Notes: a model not told the origin generated them from the letters alone. A stretch of 64,000 bases of DNA from G965233625 sp965233625 (GCA_965233625.1 OZ247499.1:558001-622000); one strand, 5' to 3'. Positions 9,044 through 18,328 are shown, counted from the stretch's first letter. Numbers and translations are program-made.

Positions 9044-9784
9044 TTAACGACTCCCGGAACCACTGCTGGTGGAACGCGCTGGAGTTGCGGGCAGCGGTAG
9101 CGGCGGTGTGAAAGAGGGTTCAACGCTTCCGTTCCAAGGCGCCGGTAGTGGCGGCAGGGGATCAACGGCTTTTAGAATGTCGCCCGTCGTATCCTTCACA
9201 TCCTTGTCAGCTTCTGTTTTCGATTTCTCAACTTCTTTGGCGGGCGCCAACGCTGGCTCTTCGCTGACGGTCGTTTTCAGCGGTGGTAAGGCCACAGGCG
9301 GTCCGGGCAGTTCAGGTGTGGAAACGCTGGACTCTGCCGGTTCGACAACGCTTTCTGCTACCGGCGCCGGGGCGGGTGTTGCTAAAGCGGGAACGGTCGC
9401 TGGTGGCGTTGGCTCAACCGGTGCGGTGGGTCCTGCGAGTTCTTCCTGGTCTAGATCGAGATCGGTGGCGGCTTTCATTTCGGGCGCCTCGGGGGTCTGC
9501 CCGCCAGCAAGCGCGGCTTGTCTGGCTTGGCGGAACCATTGCAGAACGGCTTCGCGTTGCTCTTCGGGTTGCCCGCTTTCTTTCCACTGGTTCAGAACTT
9601 CATCGCCCAGTTCACGACGGCGGTTGTATTCACTCCGATGCGTGCGGTACGTGTGATACACCTGAATGCGGAAGTACCGCGCGGCGGCTGCAACTTCCTT
9701 GTTCAAAGGTGCAGGCTCTCCGTCAATGGTGGTAGCATCGGCGGCGCCGGTGAGAAGTGCTAGACTCAGAATGGCTTGTAACAT
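9044..9784 (-). CDS. Pro/Ala/Glu-rich secreted protein, unknown function
   Basis: A 246-residue product beginning MLQAILSLALLTGAADA, a short signal peptide, preceded on its strand by CCGGAG six bases before the ATG. Residues 30-95 are charged and helical (ARYFRIQVYHTYRTHRSEYN, LNQWKESGQPEEQREAVLQW). The remaining 150 residues are low-complexity Pro/Ala/Thr/Glu, ending in a short Ser/Gly tail. It resembles planctomycete exported proteins with a disordered, wall- or matrix-spanning tail. The frame extends upstream to 9850, but that part has neither a ribosome site nor a signal sequence. It converges with the LRR/propeller gene across 22 bases. No function is assigned. Confidence 0.7.
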   Translation of the reverse strand: MLQAILSLALLTGAADATTIDGEPAPLNKEVAAAARYFRIQVYHTYRTHRSEYNRRRELGDEVLNQWKESGQPEEQREAVLQWFRQARQAALAGGQTPEAPEMKAATDLDLDQEELAGPTAPVEPTPPATVPALATPAPAPVAESVVEPAESSVSTPELPGPPVALPPLKTTVSEEPALAPAKEVEKSKTEADKDVKDTTGDILKAVDPLPPLPAPWNGSVEPSFTPPLPLPATPARSTSSGSGSR

Positions 9785-10008
9785 GATAACTCCGGTTGTC
9801 TGGTTTACGCCGGTTATCGCAGTTGCGTTCAGCGCCAGATTGATTCCCAAAAATACGGCCTATGGAAACCGTACGCCGTCAACAAAGCTTGTCAAACGTG
9901 GGACCGCCACCACTGGCCTAATACAACCGCTTCTCCCTAGAATGCGGTCCAGCAATCCGCCGCGGAGGACGATAAATAAGGCGGCGCCCGGCGATTGATT
10001 AAAGGTTC

Positions 10009-11349
10009 ATGATGACGATCAGCAGCATCCCGCTTGAAATCCGTATGGCAATCATGTTTGTCGTGGGAGTGATCGTAGGCGGACAGGTGAACCGCGCTAT
10101 CTATCGCATGGCGTATTACGCGCGTAACATCGGCGGCTGGTCTGCACCGCACGAGAAGGCGCCGCCGCGAAAGTGGTTCGACCGCATTCCCGTGGTTGGC
10201 TGGTTCACCATGCGGCGCGAAGCGGAAGTGCACGGCAAGTGGTTCTGGCTGCGTCCGCTGCTTATCGAACTCGGCCTTGGCGTTACCTACGCACTGCTGT
10301 ACCGCATGGAAATGAGTGGCGGCCTGCTGCCGCCGATGGCGACAGGATTGGCCACGCTGTTCCCCGGTGCATTACACGCGCAGTATCTGCTGCACATTGT
10401 GCTTATTGCGTTGGTCACCGTCGCAACCTTCATTGACTTTGATGAGCAGACGATTCCGCATCAGATCACCGATATCGGCGCTCTGGTGGCGTTGCTATTT
10501 GCAGCGCTGCTACCTATGTCGCGGCTGCCAACGCTGACGGCGGCTGGGCTTGGCTTTACGATGGATTGGCTGCTGTTCACTTCACCCTATGAGTGGGAAG
10601 TCGAGGCAAAACTGCTCGCGTCGCACAACCTTCCGGCGTACCTGCATCAGTCGCAGGGGCTTATCTACGGCCTGCTATGCTATTTGGGCTGGTGTTACGC
10701 CATCTGGCCCAAAGTTGTCAGCATGCGCTGGGGCGCGATCAAAGCTGTGCAGATTCACTTCGCCAGCATCCTGCAACTGCCACGCCGCACAAAACGGCCA
10801 GAAGGGGCACGCAAACGCCTGCCGCATGCCGGGACGTACACCATGCTGGGGGTGACGCTTGTTGGCATGGCAGGCATCACCGCTACCTGGTGTTGGGGCG
10901 GGCAGCACTGGGAGAGCCTGCTTTCGGCACTGATTGGTATGGCGTTTGGCGGCGGGATGATCTGGGCGGTGCGAATTGTTGCGAGCCTGGCGATGGGCGT
11001 GGAAGCGATGGGGTTTGGCGATGTGACCCTGATGGCCATGATTGGCGCCTTTTTGGGTTGGCAAGCGGCGCTGCTAACCTTCTTCCTGGCGCCGTTTACC
11101 GCATTGCCGATCGCGGTCGGGCAATACGTGATTACCCGGCGGCACGACATTGCCTTCGGCCCGTATCTGTGTGCCGGCGCGATGATTCTGCTGCTGTGGT
11201 GGGGCGATGTCTGGGTGGGCTGGGCCGATGCCATCTTCGGCATGGGCTGGCTGATTCCGCAGGTCGGCGCCACGTGTCTAATCGCAGGAGGCGCGGTGCT
11301 GTTTGTTTACCGGCTGCTCAAAGAACGCTTCATCGCTGATGAAGAATAA
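10009..11349 (+). CDS. Prepilin peptidase, A24 aspartic protease family (cysteine-less N-domain)
   Basis: A polytopic inner-membrane protein of 446 residues. The two catalytic aspartates expected for A24 peptidases are present in FIDFDEQTIP (residues 141-150) and in AMGFGDVTLM (about residue 338, the GxGD motif). These enzymes cleave the leader of type IV prepilins and pseudopilins. The N-terminal region WSAPHEKAPPRKWFDRIPVVGW follows the pattern of the usual cysteine/zinc methylase domain but lacks its cysteines, and the loop between the catalytic sites is longer than usual. Likely substrates include DUF1559-type proteins such as the one at 27033-27908, although the genes are not linked. The TTCATG start has AAAGG just upstream. 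Confidence 0.88.
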   Translation: MMTISSIPLEIRMAIMFVVGVIVGGQVNRAIYRMAYYARNIGGWSAPHEKAPPRKWFDRIPVVGWFTMRREAEVHGKWFWLRPLLIELGLGVTYALLYRMEMSGGLLPPMATGLATLFPGALHAQYLLHIVLIALVTVATFIDFDEQTIPHQITDIGALVALLFAALLPMSRLPTLTAAGLGFTMDWLLFTSPYEWEVEAKLLASHNLPAYLHQSQGLIYGLLCYLGWCYAIWPKVVSMRWGAIKAVQIHFASILQLPRRTKRPEGARKRLPHAGTYTMLGVTLVGMAGITATWCWGGQHWESLLSALIGMAFGGGMIWAVRIVASLAMGVEAMGFGDVTLMAMIGAFLGWQAALLTFFLAPFTALPIAVGQYVITRRHDIAFGPYLCAGAMILLLWWGDVWVGWADAIFGMGWLIPQVGATCLIAGGAVLFVYRLLKERFIADEE

Positions 11350-11418
11350 ACGTGGCGCCAGGTGCAAAGTTGCCAATCTGGTAGACTGACGCAGTCCTTC
11401 AAATCGCTGCGGAGAAAA

Positions 11419-12873
11419 ATGTTGGAAGGTGTCGCCATCGTCGGGCAGCCCGCCTGCCCCTTTGACCTGCCTTGTTTAACGCCCGGAGGGATTGCGGAAC
11501 GCACCTCGCTGGAGGATTACCGTGGCCGCTGGTTGGCGTTGATGTTTTATCCGCGCGACTTTTCGATCGTCTGCCCGACTGAGATCACCGCCTTCAGCGC
11601 ACGCTATGAAGAGTTCGCAACGCGGAACTGTGAGATTGTTGCGGTAAGTGTTGACAGCGTAGAAACGCACCGGGAATGGACGACCTCGGCAGAAGCAGAC
11701 GGCGGCATTGGCCCCGTGAAATTTACGTTGGCATCCGATGCGGATGGCGAAGTTGCCAGGCTTTACAACAGCTGGGACGCGGTGAATCAGGTTTCGCTGC
11801 GCGGACTCTTTCTGATTGATCCGCAGGGCGTGTTGCAGTACAGCGTAACGCACAGTTTAAGTGTCGGGCGCAGCGTCGATGAGCTGTTGCGCGTGATTGA
11901 TGCATTGCGCACCGGCGGCGTCTGCCCGGTTAGCTGGACGCGCGCCGACGGCACGATTGATGTGGAGCATCTGCTGCGGCCCGGGCTGGTGCTGGGCCAT
12001 TACCGCATTGAGAAGGAGATTGGCAAAGGCGCCTTCGGAACCGTTTTCGCCGCGCGTGACCTCCTGCTTCAACGCCGTGTGGCACTCAAAATACTGAGGA
12101 AAGACCTCGTGCAGTCGCGTGGCCAGCTGCTGGAAGAAGCACGCACTGCCGCCCGGTTGATGCATCCCAATGTGTGTAGTGTTTTCGCCATTGAGGAAAC
12201 CGAAGGGCTGCCGTTGATTGCCATGGAGTTCATTGAAGGCACGGCGCTGGATCGCATGATCGCTGCTGGCGATAGTTCGCAGCACGCGACGGAAATTGCC
12301 GCGGGAATCGCTTTGGGCCTGGCCGCGGCACATGCACAGTCCATCGTGCACGGCGATCTTAAACCCGCGAATATTCTGATCCAGGCGGATGGCGTCCCCA
12401 AGATTTTAGATTTTGGCTTAGCCAAAGCCGACAAACATCGCCACGAAGAGACAGCAAAGTCTTCAACAGTTCAGCAGCAACCGCTTGCAAAAATTACGGC
12501 TCTCGACGAAACGCTCGACAGCAGCGCGGCGCCAGTTGAGGCGGAAATAGAAAATTCCCGCCGCCCAACGCGAATTCAGGGCACGCCGCTTTACATGGCG
12601 CCGGAACAGATGGCTGGACAGAGCGGAACGACGGCTTCGGACGTATTCTCGTTCGGGTTACTGTGGTTTGAATTACAGACAGGGCGAAAGGCGCTGCCGG
12701 ATGGTTCACTCAACCAGTTGTTAAACCGTTTGCATTCTGCGACACTCGCAGCCGACTTGAGCACATCGATGCCAGCGGTTTATCAGACGCTGTTCGCAAC
12801 GATGCTCAGCCGGGACCCGGCGCTGCGGCCAACCATGCAGGAGGTTGCAGAAGTGTTAACGGGCCCCACTTAA
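11419..12873 (+). CDS. Peroxiredoxin fused to a Ser/Thr protein kinase
   Basis: The 484-residue start at 11419 is chosen because GGAG lies four bases upstream. Residues 1-175 are a typical 2-Cys peroxiredoxin: Pro45, Ser49 and peroxidatic Cys52 in FYPRDFSIVCPTE, GGIG near 96, Arg128 in LRGLFLIDPQG, and resolving Cys169 in GGVCPVSW. From about residue 190 a Hanks-type kinase follows: glycine loop GKGAFGTV, Lys224 in VALKIL, catalytic HGDLKPANIL (Asp313), DFGLA (Asp331) and MAPEQ, with a long insert before the APE motif. There is no membrane helix, so the protein is cytoplasmic. The C-terminal YF helix of oxidation-sensitive peroxiredoxins is absent. I infer a kinase controlled by peroxide through the Cys52-Cys169 cycle. 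It is preceded by prepilin peptidase with a 69-base gap. Confidence 0.92.
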   Translation: MLEGVAIVGQPACPFDLPCLTPGGIAERTSLEDYRGRWLALMFYPRDFSIVCPTEITAFSARYEEFATRNCEIVAVSVDSVETHREWTTSAEADGGIGPVKFTLASDADGEVARLYNSWDAVNQVSLRGLFLIDPQGVLQYSVTHSLSVGRSVDELLRVIDALRTGGVCPVSWTRADGTIDVEHLLRPGLVLGHYRIEKEIGKGAFGTVFAARDLLLQRRVALKILRKDLVQSRGQLLEEARTAARLMHPNVCSVFAIEETEGLPLIAMEFIEGTALDRMIAAGDSSQHATEIAAGIALGLAAAHAQSIVHGDLKPANILIQADGVPKILDFGLAKADKHRHEETAKSSTVQQQPLAKITALDETLDSSAAPVEAEIENSRRPTRIQGTPLYMAPEQMAGQSGTTASDVFSFGLLWFELQTGRKALPDGSLNQLLNRLHSATLAADLSTSMPAVYQTLFATMLSRDPALRPTMQEVAEVLTGPT

Positions 12874-12908
12874 CTTTAGATCGACACCGGCAAAGGCTTA
12901 GTTTAACC

Positions 12909-14021
12909 GTGCAATCCCGACTCCCGGCTGCGTGTGAGCAGAAGCTTATCAATTTCGCCCAGGCGCTGATCAATCAGCAGAATGCACGCGTCGTGGTTCC
13001 GCCCCAACAGAAGGCCAGCGGCTTCTGGTTTGGCGGCGGAAACATGGTGCAGGCCGCCAGCGGCGAACTGTATATCTGTGGCAGATACCGCAACCATGGA
13101 GATTCACGCACCGGCCTAGCCAGCGGTGAACGCGGGCTGGAATTCGCCGTGTTCAAGTCCGGCCCGGATGCAGCAAGCTTTGAAAAGGTGCTGAGCATTC
13201 CCAAATCCGGCCTGGGCGTGAATGGGCTGGAAGTGCTTTCGATTGAAGGCGCCGCGTTGCACCTTTCGGATCGCGGCGTAGAGTTATTCATCTCTACGGA
13301 GAAAGCCGGGCTGCCTTACCCGGATGAGATCGCATCGTATCTAAAGCCAGGCGCCGGCGTGTGGACCATCGAACATGCAGCCGCCGGCGACGTGGCAGGC
13401 CTTGAATCCGCGGAATTGAAAACGGTTCTGTCTTCCCGCGAACCGCAGTTTCTGCATGTGAAAGATCCCTTTGTTTACACCACGCATCAGAACGAACTCG
13501 CGCTGCTGTTCTGCACGCACCCCTTCGGCTGGTCGTCGTCCAACACCGCTTATGCGTTGCGGCCAGCGGGCAGCGATACGTTTAGCGAGCCGGACTATAC
13601 GTTCTTTCCGCGTGGGAATACCTGGGATGTCGCCATGACGCGTGGCACCTGCTTGCTGGATGTGCCAGCAAGCGCGGCGTGCAACGGGCGCCGGGTGACT
13701 CTGGTGTTTTACGACGGCGGCGAATCACTGCGGAATATGGACGAACACAAAGCCGCCGTGAAGCGACCCCGCGGTTACTCCTGCGAAGAAATCGGGGGCG
13801 TCGGTTACATGCTGGACGGTGATTTCAGCAATATCACGCGTCTTTCGCTCAACGAAGCGATGTTCGTTAGCCCGATGGGCACCGGGTGCAGCCGGTACGT
13901 AGATGTGCTTGATACCGGCGAACAGTTCCACGCCACCTGGCAGCAGTCGCAGGACGATCTATCGCAGCCGCTGGTGCTGCATTCGCTCTCGAAAGACGAA
14001 GCCATGTCGCTGTTAGATTGA
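12909..14021 (+). CDS. Conserved hypothetical protein, possible five-bladed propeller
   Basis: A 370-residue soluble protein starting with GTG, 35 bases after the kinase fusion and probably in the same transcription unit. No signal peptide is seen. Repeated segments such as GGGNMVQAASGELYICGRYR, HVKDPFVYTTHQNELALLF and RRVTLVFYDGG resemble the blades of glycosidase-like or sialidase-like propellers, including a DP-F pattern common in five-bladed GH43/GH68-type folds. I cannot point to catalytic carboxylates with confidence. The placement next to a redox kinase does not by itself reveal a role. Confidence 0.65.
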   Translation: MQSRLPAACEQKLINFAQALINQQNARVVVPPQQKASGFWFGGGNMVQAASGELYICGRYRNHGDSRTGLASGERGLEFAVFKSGPDAASFEKVLSIPKSGLGVNGLEVLSIEGAALHLSDRGVELFISTEKAGLPYPDEIASYLKPGAGVWTIEHAAAGDVAGLESAELKTVLSSREPQFLHVKDPFVYTTHQNELALLFCTHPFGWSSSNTAYALRPAGSDTFSEPDYTFFPRGNTWDVAMTRGTCLLDVPASAACNGRRVTLVFYDGGESLRNMDEHKAAVKRPRGYSCEEIGGVGYMLDGDFSNITRLSLNEAMFVSPMGTGCSRYVDVLDTGEQFHATWQQSQDDLSQPLVLHSLSKDEAMSLLD

Positions 14022-14051
14022 GCGCCACGATCTTTGCCAACATGAAAGCGG

Positions 14052-16106
14052 TTACCCGGTGAACCAGGTTAAATCGATATAGTCTTTGATCTTCGTCCAG
14101 CCCGCCCAGACGCCGGCAATTGACATTCCCGCTGCGGAAACCCAGAGGAACACGTCCCAGACTTTTCCCGGCGTTAATCCTTGCTGACCGCGGAAGTAGC
14201 GGAAATAAAGTGCGGCAATTGCCAGCATCGGCAGCATCACGGCCTGCATGATGCCGCTTAGTAGCACTAGCGCCTGCGGTTTTTCAAATGCGACGTAGAA
14301 GAACAGGCATAGGAATGGAAACAAACCGCTGAGCACGCGGACACGCCACTGATGTGCAGCGGGTGTCTGCTGCGAAAAACCGAGCACCTGCGTTGCATCG
14401 GAAAAAACGCGGGCGTGACTGGCGTTGGCGACAAAGAAGGTTGAATACAGCACGGCAAAGGCGCCGAACAGAAACACCGATTCGGCAATGGGGCCGAAAG
14501 CCGGTTCGTACATCACGGCCAGGTAACGGATCATTTCGTTCCCGCCCGGATTCAGCCCGCTGCGGTGCAGAATCGACGCCCCTAGCAGGTAGAAGGCGAT
14601 CGTGGCGAACGTGTAGACCACCATCGAGCACCAGGCGTCCCATCGCATCACACGCAACCAGCCCGCAGCACGAGCGGTCCATTCAGGCGTATCTACTCTT
14701 GGCCCGGTGTACTTTCCGTATCCTTTTTCCAGGCACCAGTAAGGGTAGGTCACCAGCTCACTGGCCCCGACGCCGATGATTCCAAACGTGGCCAACGCCG
14801 TTGCTAAGGACTCTTTGGTGGTCCCAAGACGGAAGCTCATGCCCAGCAGGATATCACCCACCGAAACCGCCCAGGATGGCTCGGACTGCAGCATGAACAG
14901 ATTGACGATCGTGATCAGCGTGAATGACGCCACCATTGCCGTGGAGAAAGATTGAATCAGGTTATAGCGACCAACGACCAGAACGATTGCCGTAATTACT
15001 GCAACGACCGCCGCCCAGATTTTGTCGTCTAGCGGCGAAGCAACACGCTCGATCGAACGGGCCGATAGAAAGTCTGAAACAAACTTCAGTTCTTGCGCGC
15101 CGTCAGCGGTTATAAGCTGTTGATAAGCAGCGCGGTCACCCGTTTGTTTCAGTACTGCTGCCGGAACGGGGGCGGCTGTGGATATCTCCCTAAGACGCTT
15201 CACTAACGAAGCAGCGGCGGGCGAATCAGCGTCTGCCAGACCAGTACCCTCTGCAGGCGTTAGTGCGGCAAGCATGTGCTGGGCAATTTCAATGCGAATT
15301 TGCGTTGCTTTTTCTGAAGGTTTATCTTCAACCTCTGCGGGGAGTTTCGCCAGCTTCGCAGCGACACGCTCAAGATGGGCGACCGCTGGCTGACGGCCGT
15401 CTGCTTTCTCCTGAATCTCTTTCAAGATTTTTTGGGTAGCTTGCAACGCGGCAGCTTGCGATTGCATCTCTTGGAAGCGATCTGGCTGAGTCTCTTTATC
15501 AATCCTTTTCAGGTTGCCCTCCAGGATGGCGAGCCGCCACTGGGTGGCTTCGATAAGGCTGCTGTTGATCCTGGCGGGGAAGGAATCTTTGTCGACGGTG
15601 CCGGCGGCATTCATCTCACCTTGGAGGACAATGACATCGGTTTCCGCCGCCGCCCACGCGTTGTACTGCGTTCCTGCCGACGTTAGCGGCGCGCTGATGG
15701 CAAGGGCCTGTCCCACACCGCCGACGATACCGCCCAGTTGGGCGATGCTTGCCAGGAACATGACAAACCAGTACCAGACCAGCCAGTTGCCGCGACCGGG
15801 AATGCGCGGACCCGGCACTTCATCCAGCGCGGACATGGTTGTCTTACCAGCCGTAATCGCATATCGGCCCATTTCGACCTGGACAAATACTTTGATGACG
15901 CAGCCGATGAGAATCAGCCATAGCAGGTAATAGCCGGCCTGCGCGCCCGTAGCCGTTGTGGCGATCAGCTCGCCAGATCCAACGATTGAACCTGCCACGA
16001 TCAGTCCGGGACCAAGCTTTTTAAGGATGCCAGGTATCGTTACCGGAGGCTCGAGAATGCCGCTCTCCTTGCGCGGAGATTTGACGCTGCCGGGCGTTTC
16101 TGCCAT
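14052..16106 (-). CDS. Nramp-related divalent metal transporter-like protein with a large soluble insertion
   Basis: A 684-residue polytopic membrane protein. The first helix reads GPGLIVAGSIVGSGELIATT, which aligns with the Nramp helix 1 consensus, but the metal-binding DPGN is replaced by GSGE (residues 43-46). The helix 6 MPH motif is replaced by a YPYW-containing segment. Between about residues 145 and 360 there is a roughly 215-residue hydrophilic, Ala/Glu/Lys-rich helical insert, predicted to form a coiled coil. Helices resume at DKIWAAVVAVITAIVLVVG. The start at 16106 precedes MAETPG; the open frame continues to 16295 without a plausible start. It is divergent from moeA. The substrate cannot be inferred from classic Nramp residues. 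Confidence 0.8.
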   Translation of the reverse strand: MAETPGSVKSPRKESGILEPPVTIPGILKKLGPGLIVAGSIVGSGELIATTATGAQAGYYLLWLILIGCVIKVFVQVEMGRYAITAGKTTMSALDEVPGPRIPGRGNWLVWYWFVMFLASIAQLGGIVGGVGQALAISAPLTSAGTQYNAWAAAETDVIVLQGEMNAAGTVDKDSFPARINSSLIEATQWRLAILEGNLKRIDKETQPDRFQEMQSQAAALQATQKILKEIQEKADGRQPAVAHLERVAAKLAKLPAEVEDKPSEKATQIRIEIAQHMLAALTPAEGTGLADADSPAAASLVKRLREISTAAPVPAAVLKQTGDRAAYQQLITADGAQELKFVSDFLSARSIERVASPLDDKIWAAVVAVITAIVLVVGRYNLIQSFSTAMVASFTLITIVNLFMLQSEPSWAVSVGDILLGMSFRLGTTKESLATALATFGIIGVGASELVTYPYWCLEKGYGKYTGPRVDTPEWTARAAGWLRVMRWDAWCSMVVYTFATIAFYLLGASILHRSGLNPGGNEMIRYLAVMYEPAFGPIAESVFLFGAFAVLYSTFFVANASHARVFSDATQVLGFSQQTPAAHQWRVRVLSGLFPFLCLFFYVAFEKPQALVLLSGIMQAVMLPMLAIAALYFRYFRGQQGLTPGKVWDVFLWVSAAGMSIAGVWAGWTKIKDYIDLTWFTG

Positions 16107-16280
16107 GGAATGATTCCGCGTGGTATGCCGTAAAACCCGTAACCGTAGCGACTGCCCGTCGTGAAAGCAATTTTCCGCGAAGAGAATCTCAGTTACGCGT
16201 ATCGAGCCTATCGGATGCACGTATCGCGTTGTTACGGCGTGGGCTTGATGGAGCACCGCTGTGCGTAGCACAATTTGTCT

Positions 16281-18230
16281 ATGGATCACCAGCAACAGTT
16301 TTTGAATGTCATCGACCGCGATCTAGCTGAGCAGCGGTTTCACGCAGCAATTGACCTCACGCCTTTGCCTGCCGAAACCGTGGAGCTTGGCGCCGCGTTG
16401 CAACGCGTGTTGGCGGAAGACGTGATGGCAGCCGTCGACGTACCCTCGTTTGATCGATCGAATCTTGACGGCTTTGCGGTTCAGGCCGCAAGCACTCAGG
16501 GTGCAGCTGAAGAAAATCCCTGTCAGCTCAAGCTCCTATCAGGAAGCATTGCGGCGGGCGATGCGCCGGCGCAACCCGTCGGTCCGGGCGAAGCGGTTCC
16601 GATTGCCACCGGCGGTATGCTGCCACGCGGCTGCGATGCAATTCTGATGGTGGAGCACGCCGACGTCCGGGGCGAAACCGTTTACGCCCATCGGACGCTG
16701 ACCGCAGGTCAAGGGATTTCCTTCGCCGGTTCGGACATGACGCAGGGCGAAGTTGTCGCCCGCCGCGGCGATTTGCTGACCAGTCGAGAAACAGGTGTGC
16801 TGGCCGCGACAGGTGTCTCCCGCGTAGCAGTTCATCGTCGGCCGCAGGTCGCTGTCATATCTACAGGTAACGAGATCATCGCGCCCGGCGCCACGATGAA
16901 GCCGGGGATGATCTACGATTCCAACAGCCGCATTCTCTGCGACGCAGTGCAGGAGTCGGGCGGCGAAGCGACATTCCTGGGCATCATCCGCGACGATCTG
17001 GATCAGCTACGCGCGGTGCTTCAAGAGGCCGTGCAGCAGTACGACATTGTGGTTCTCTCTGGCGGCACCAGCAAAGGGCAAGGGGATATCTGTTACCACG
17101 CCGTGCGCGAGCTGGAAGCCCCTGGTATTGTCGCCCACGGCGTCGCTCTCAAACCAGGGAAGCCGGTGTGTCTAGCGGGAACGCATGGCAAAGCGGTCGT
17201 GATTCTGCCTGGATTTCCGACCTCGGCAATTTTTACCTTTCATGAATTCGTCGCCCCCATCATCCGGCAGCGAGCAGGTCTGGCGCCCGAAAGTCGCACC
17301 GTGCTTCCCGCTGAGATGGCGCTTAAGGTGAATTCGGAAACGGGTCGCACCGAGTACCTGCTGGTAGGTCTGTCGCAGAAACAGACCAACCCGGATAGTG
17401 ACGCGAAGCAGCCGGCTCTATCTGCCTATCCCATGGGCAAAGGCTCCGGATCAGTCACTACGTTCAGCCGGGCGGATGGATTTATTACCATCGGCCGCCA
17501 TCAGGAATTTGTCGACGCCGGCGCGCAGGTGGAAGTGCAGCTGCTGGGACGCGGTCTGCAACTCGCGGACTTTGTCGCCATTGGAAGCCACTGCACCGGG
17601 CTGGACTATTTATTAGGGCTCATGCAGCAGCAGGGTTTCAAGGTGAAGTTGCTTGCCACTGGCTCGATGGGCGGATTGCAGGCCGCGCGGCGGGGCGAAT
17701 GCGACATTGCGGGTATCCACCTGCTGGATGAAGCAACCGGCGTCTACAACGCGCCGCTGCTGGACGAAACATTGACGCTGATCCCCGGCTATCAGCGCCA
17801 GCAAGGTCTTCTGCTGCGGGAGGACGACCCGCGCAACACGGGCGATGCAGAAACGACCGCAGCCGCGTTGATCGCCAGCGAAAACTGCATGATGGTCAAC
17901 CGCAACCAGGGCAGCGGCACACGCGTGATCATTGACAAGCTGCTACGCGGCGCCACGCCACCCGGTTACGCCATGCAGGCGCGCAATCATCACGCGGTGG
18001 CGGCAGCCATCGTCCAGCAGCGGGCGGATTGGGGCGTCGCCATCGAAGCCGTCGTGCGGCCTGGGCTGACATTTTTGCCATTGGTCGCGGAACATTATGA
18101 TTTCGTTTCGCCCGTTAGCCGGGAACATTCCGCACCTGTCCGGGCGTTCAAAGAATTGCTGGGTAGCCAGGCAGTGCGTGAAAAACTGCAGGTCATGGGT
18201 TTTTCACGGCATATTCACCCGGCGTCATAA
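16281..18230 (+). CDS. moeA: Molybdopterin molybdotransferase MoeA with C-terminal PBP-like domain
   Basis: Residues 1 to about 420 are MoeA, which inserts molybdate into adenylylated molybdopterin. Motifs include VPSFDRSNLDGFAV, the GGTSKGQGD segment in the MPT-binding core, and LKPGKPVCLAG. From about residue 426 to the end (649) is a periplasmic-binding-protein-like domain of the type found after MoeA or after HTH regulators (GSHCTGLDYLLGLMQ, NRNQGSGTRVIIDKLL). That domain normally binds molybdate or a related oxyanion or ligand. The ATG at 16281 is preferred to the TTG two codons upstream. The gene supports molybdoenzymes and, given its archaeal-type sequence, possibly the formylmethanofuran dehydrogenase encoded nearby. 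Confidence 0.92.
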   Translation: MDHQQQFLNVIDRDLAEQRFHAAIDLTPLPAETVELGAALQRVLAEDVMAAVDVPSFDRSNLDGFAVQAASTQGAAEENPCQLKLLSGSIAAGDAPAQPVGPGEAVPIATGGMLPRGCDAILMVEHADVRGETVYAHRTLTAGQGISFAGSDMTQGEVVARRGDLLTSRETGVLAATGVSRVAVHRRPQVAVISTGNEIIAPGATMKPGMIYDSNSRILCDAVQESGGEATFLGIIRDDLDQLRAVLQEAVQQYDIVVLSGGTSKGQGDICYHAVRELEAPGIVAHGVALKPGKPVCLAGTHGKAVVILPGFPTSAIFTFHEFVAPIIRQRAGLAPESRTVLPAEMALKVNSETGRTEYLLVGLSQKQTNPDSDAKQPALSAYPMGKGSGSVTTFSRADGFITIGRHQEFVDAGAQVEVQLLGRGLQLADFVAIGSHCTGLDYLLGLMQQQGFKVKLLATGSMGGLQAARRGECDIAGIHLLDEATGVYNAPLLDETLTLIPGYQRQQGLLLREDDPRNTGDAETTAAALIASENCMMVNRNQGSGTRVIIDKLLRGATPPGYAMQARNHHAVAAAIVQQRADWGVAIEAVVRPGLTFLPLVAEHYDFVSPVSREHSAPVRAFKELLGSQAVREKLQVMGFSRHIHPAS

Positions 18231-18328
18231 TGCTTTAGAATGACGCAGTTGCAGCGTCTGCCCGTGTTTGCAGATGCACGCTTTCAACGGGCGATGGTGC
18301 GGACGACCCCGCGATTTAGGAATTGCAG

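Noticed and set aside
10593..11339. Second 248-codon open frame inside the prepilin peptidase gene
   Set aside because: Full overlap with a well-supported membrane protein carrying both catalytic Asp motifs; the alternative frame has Arg/Gly/Cys-rich random composition.
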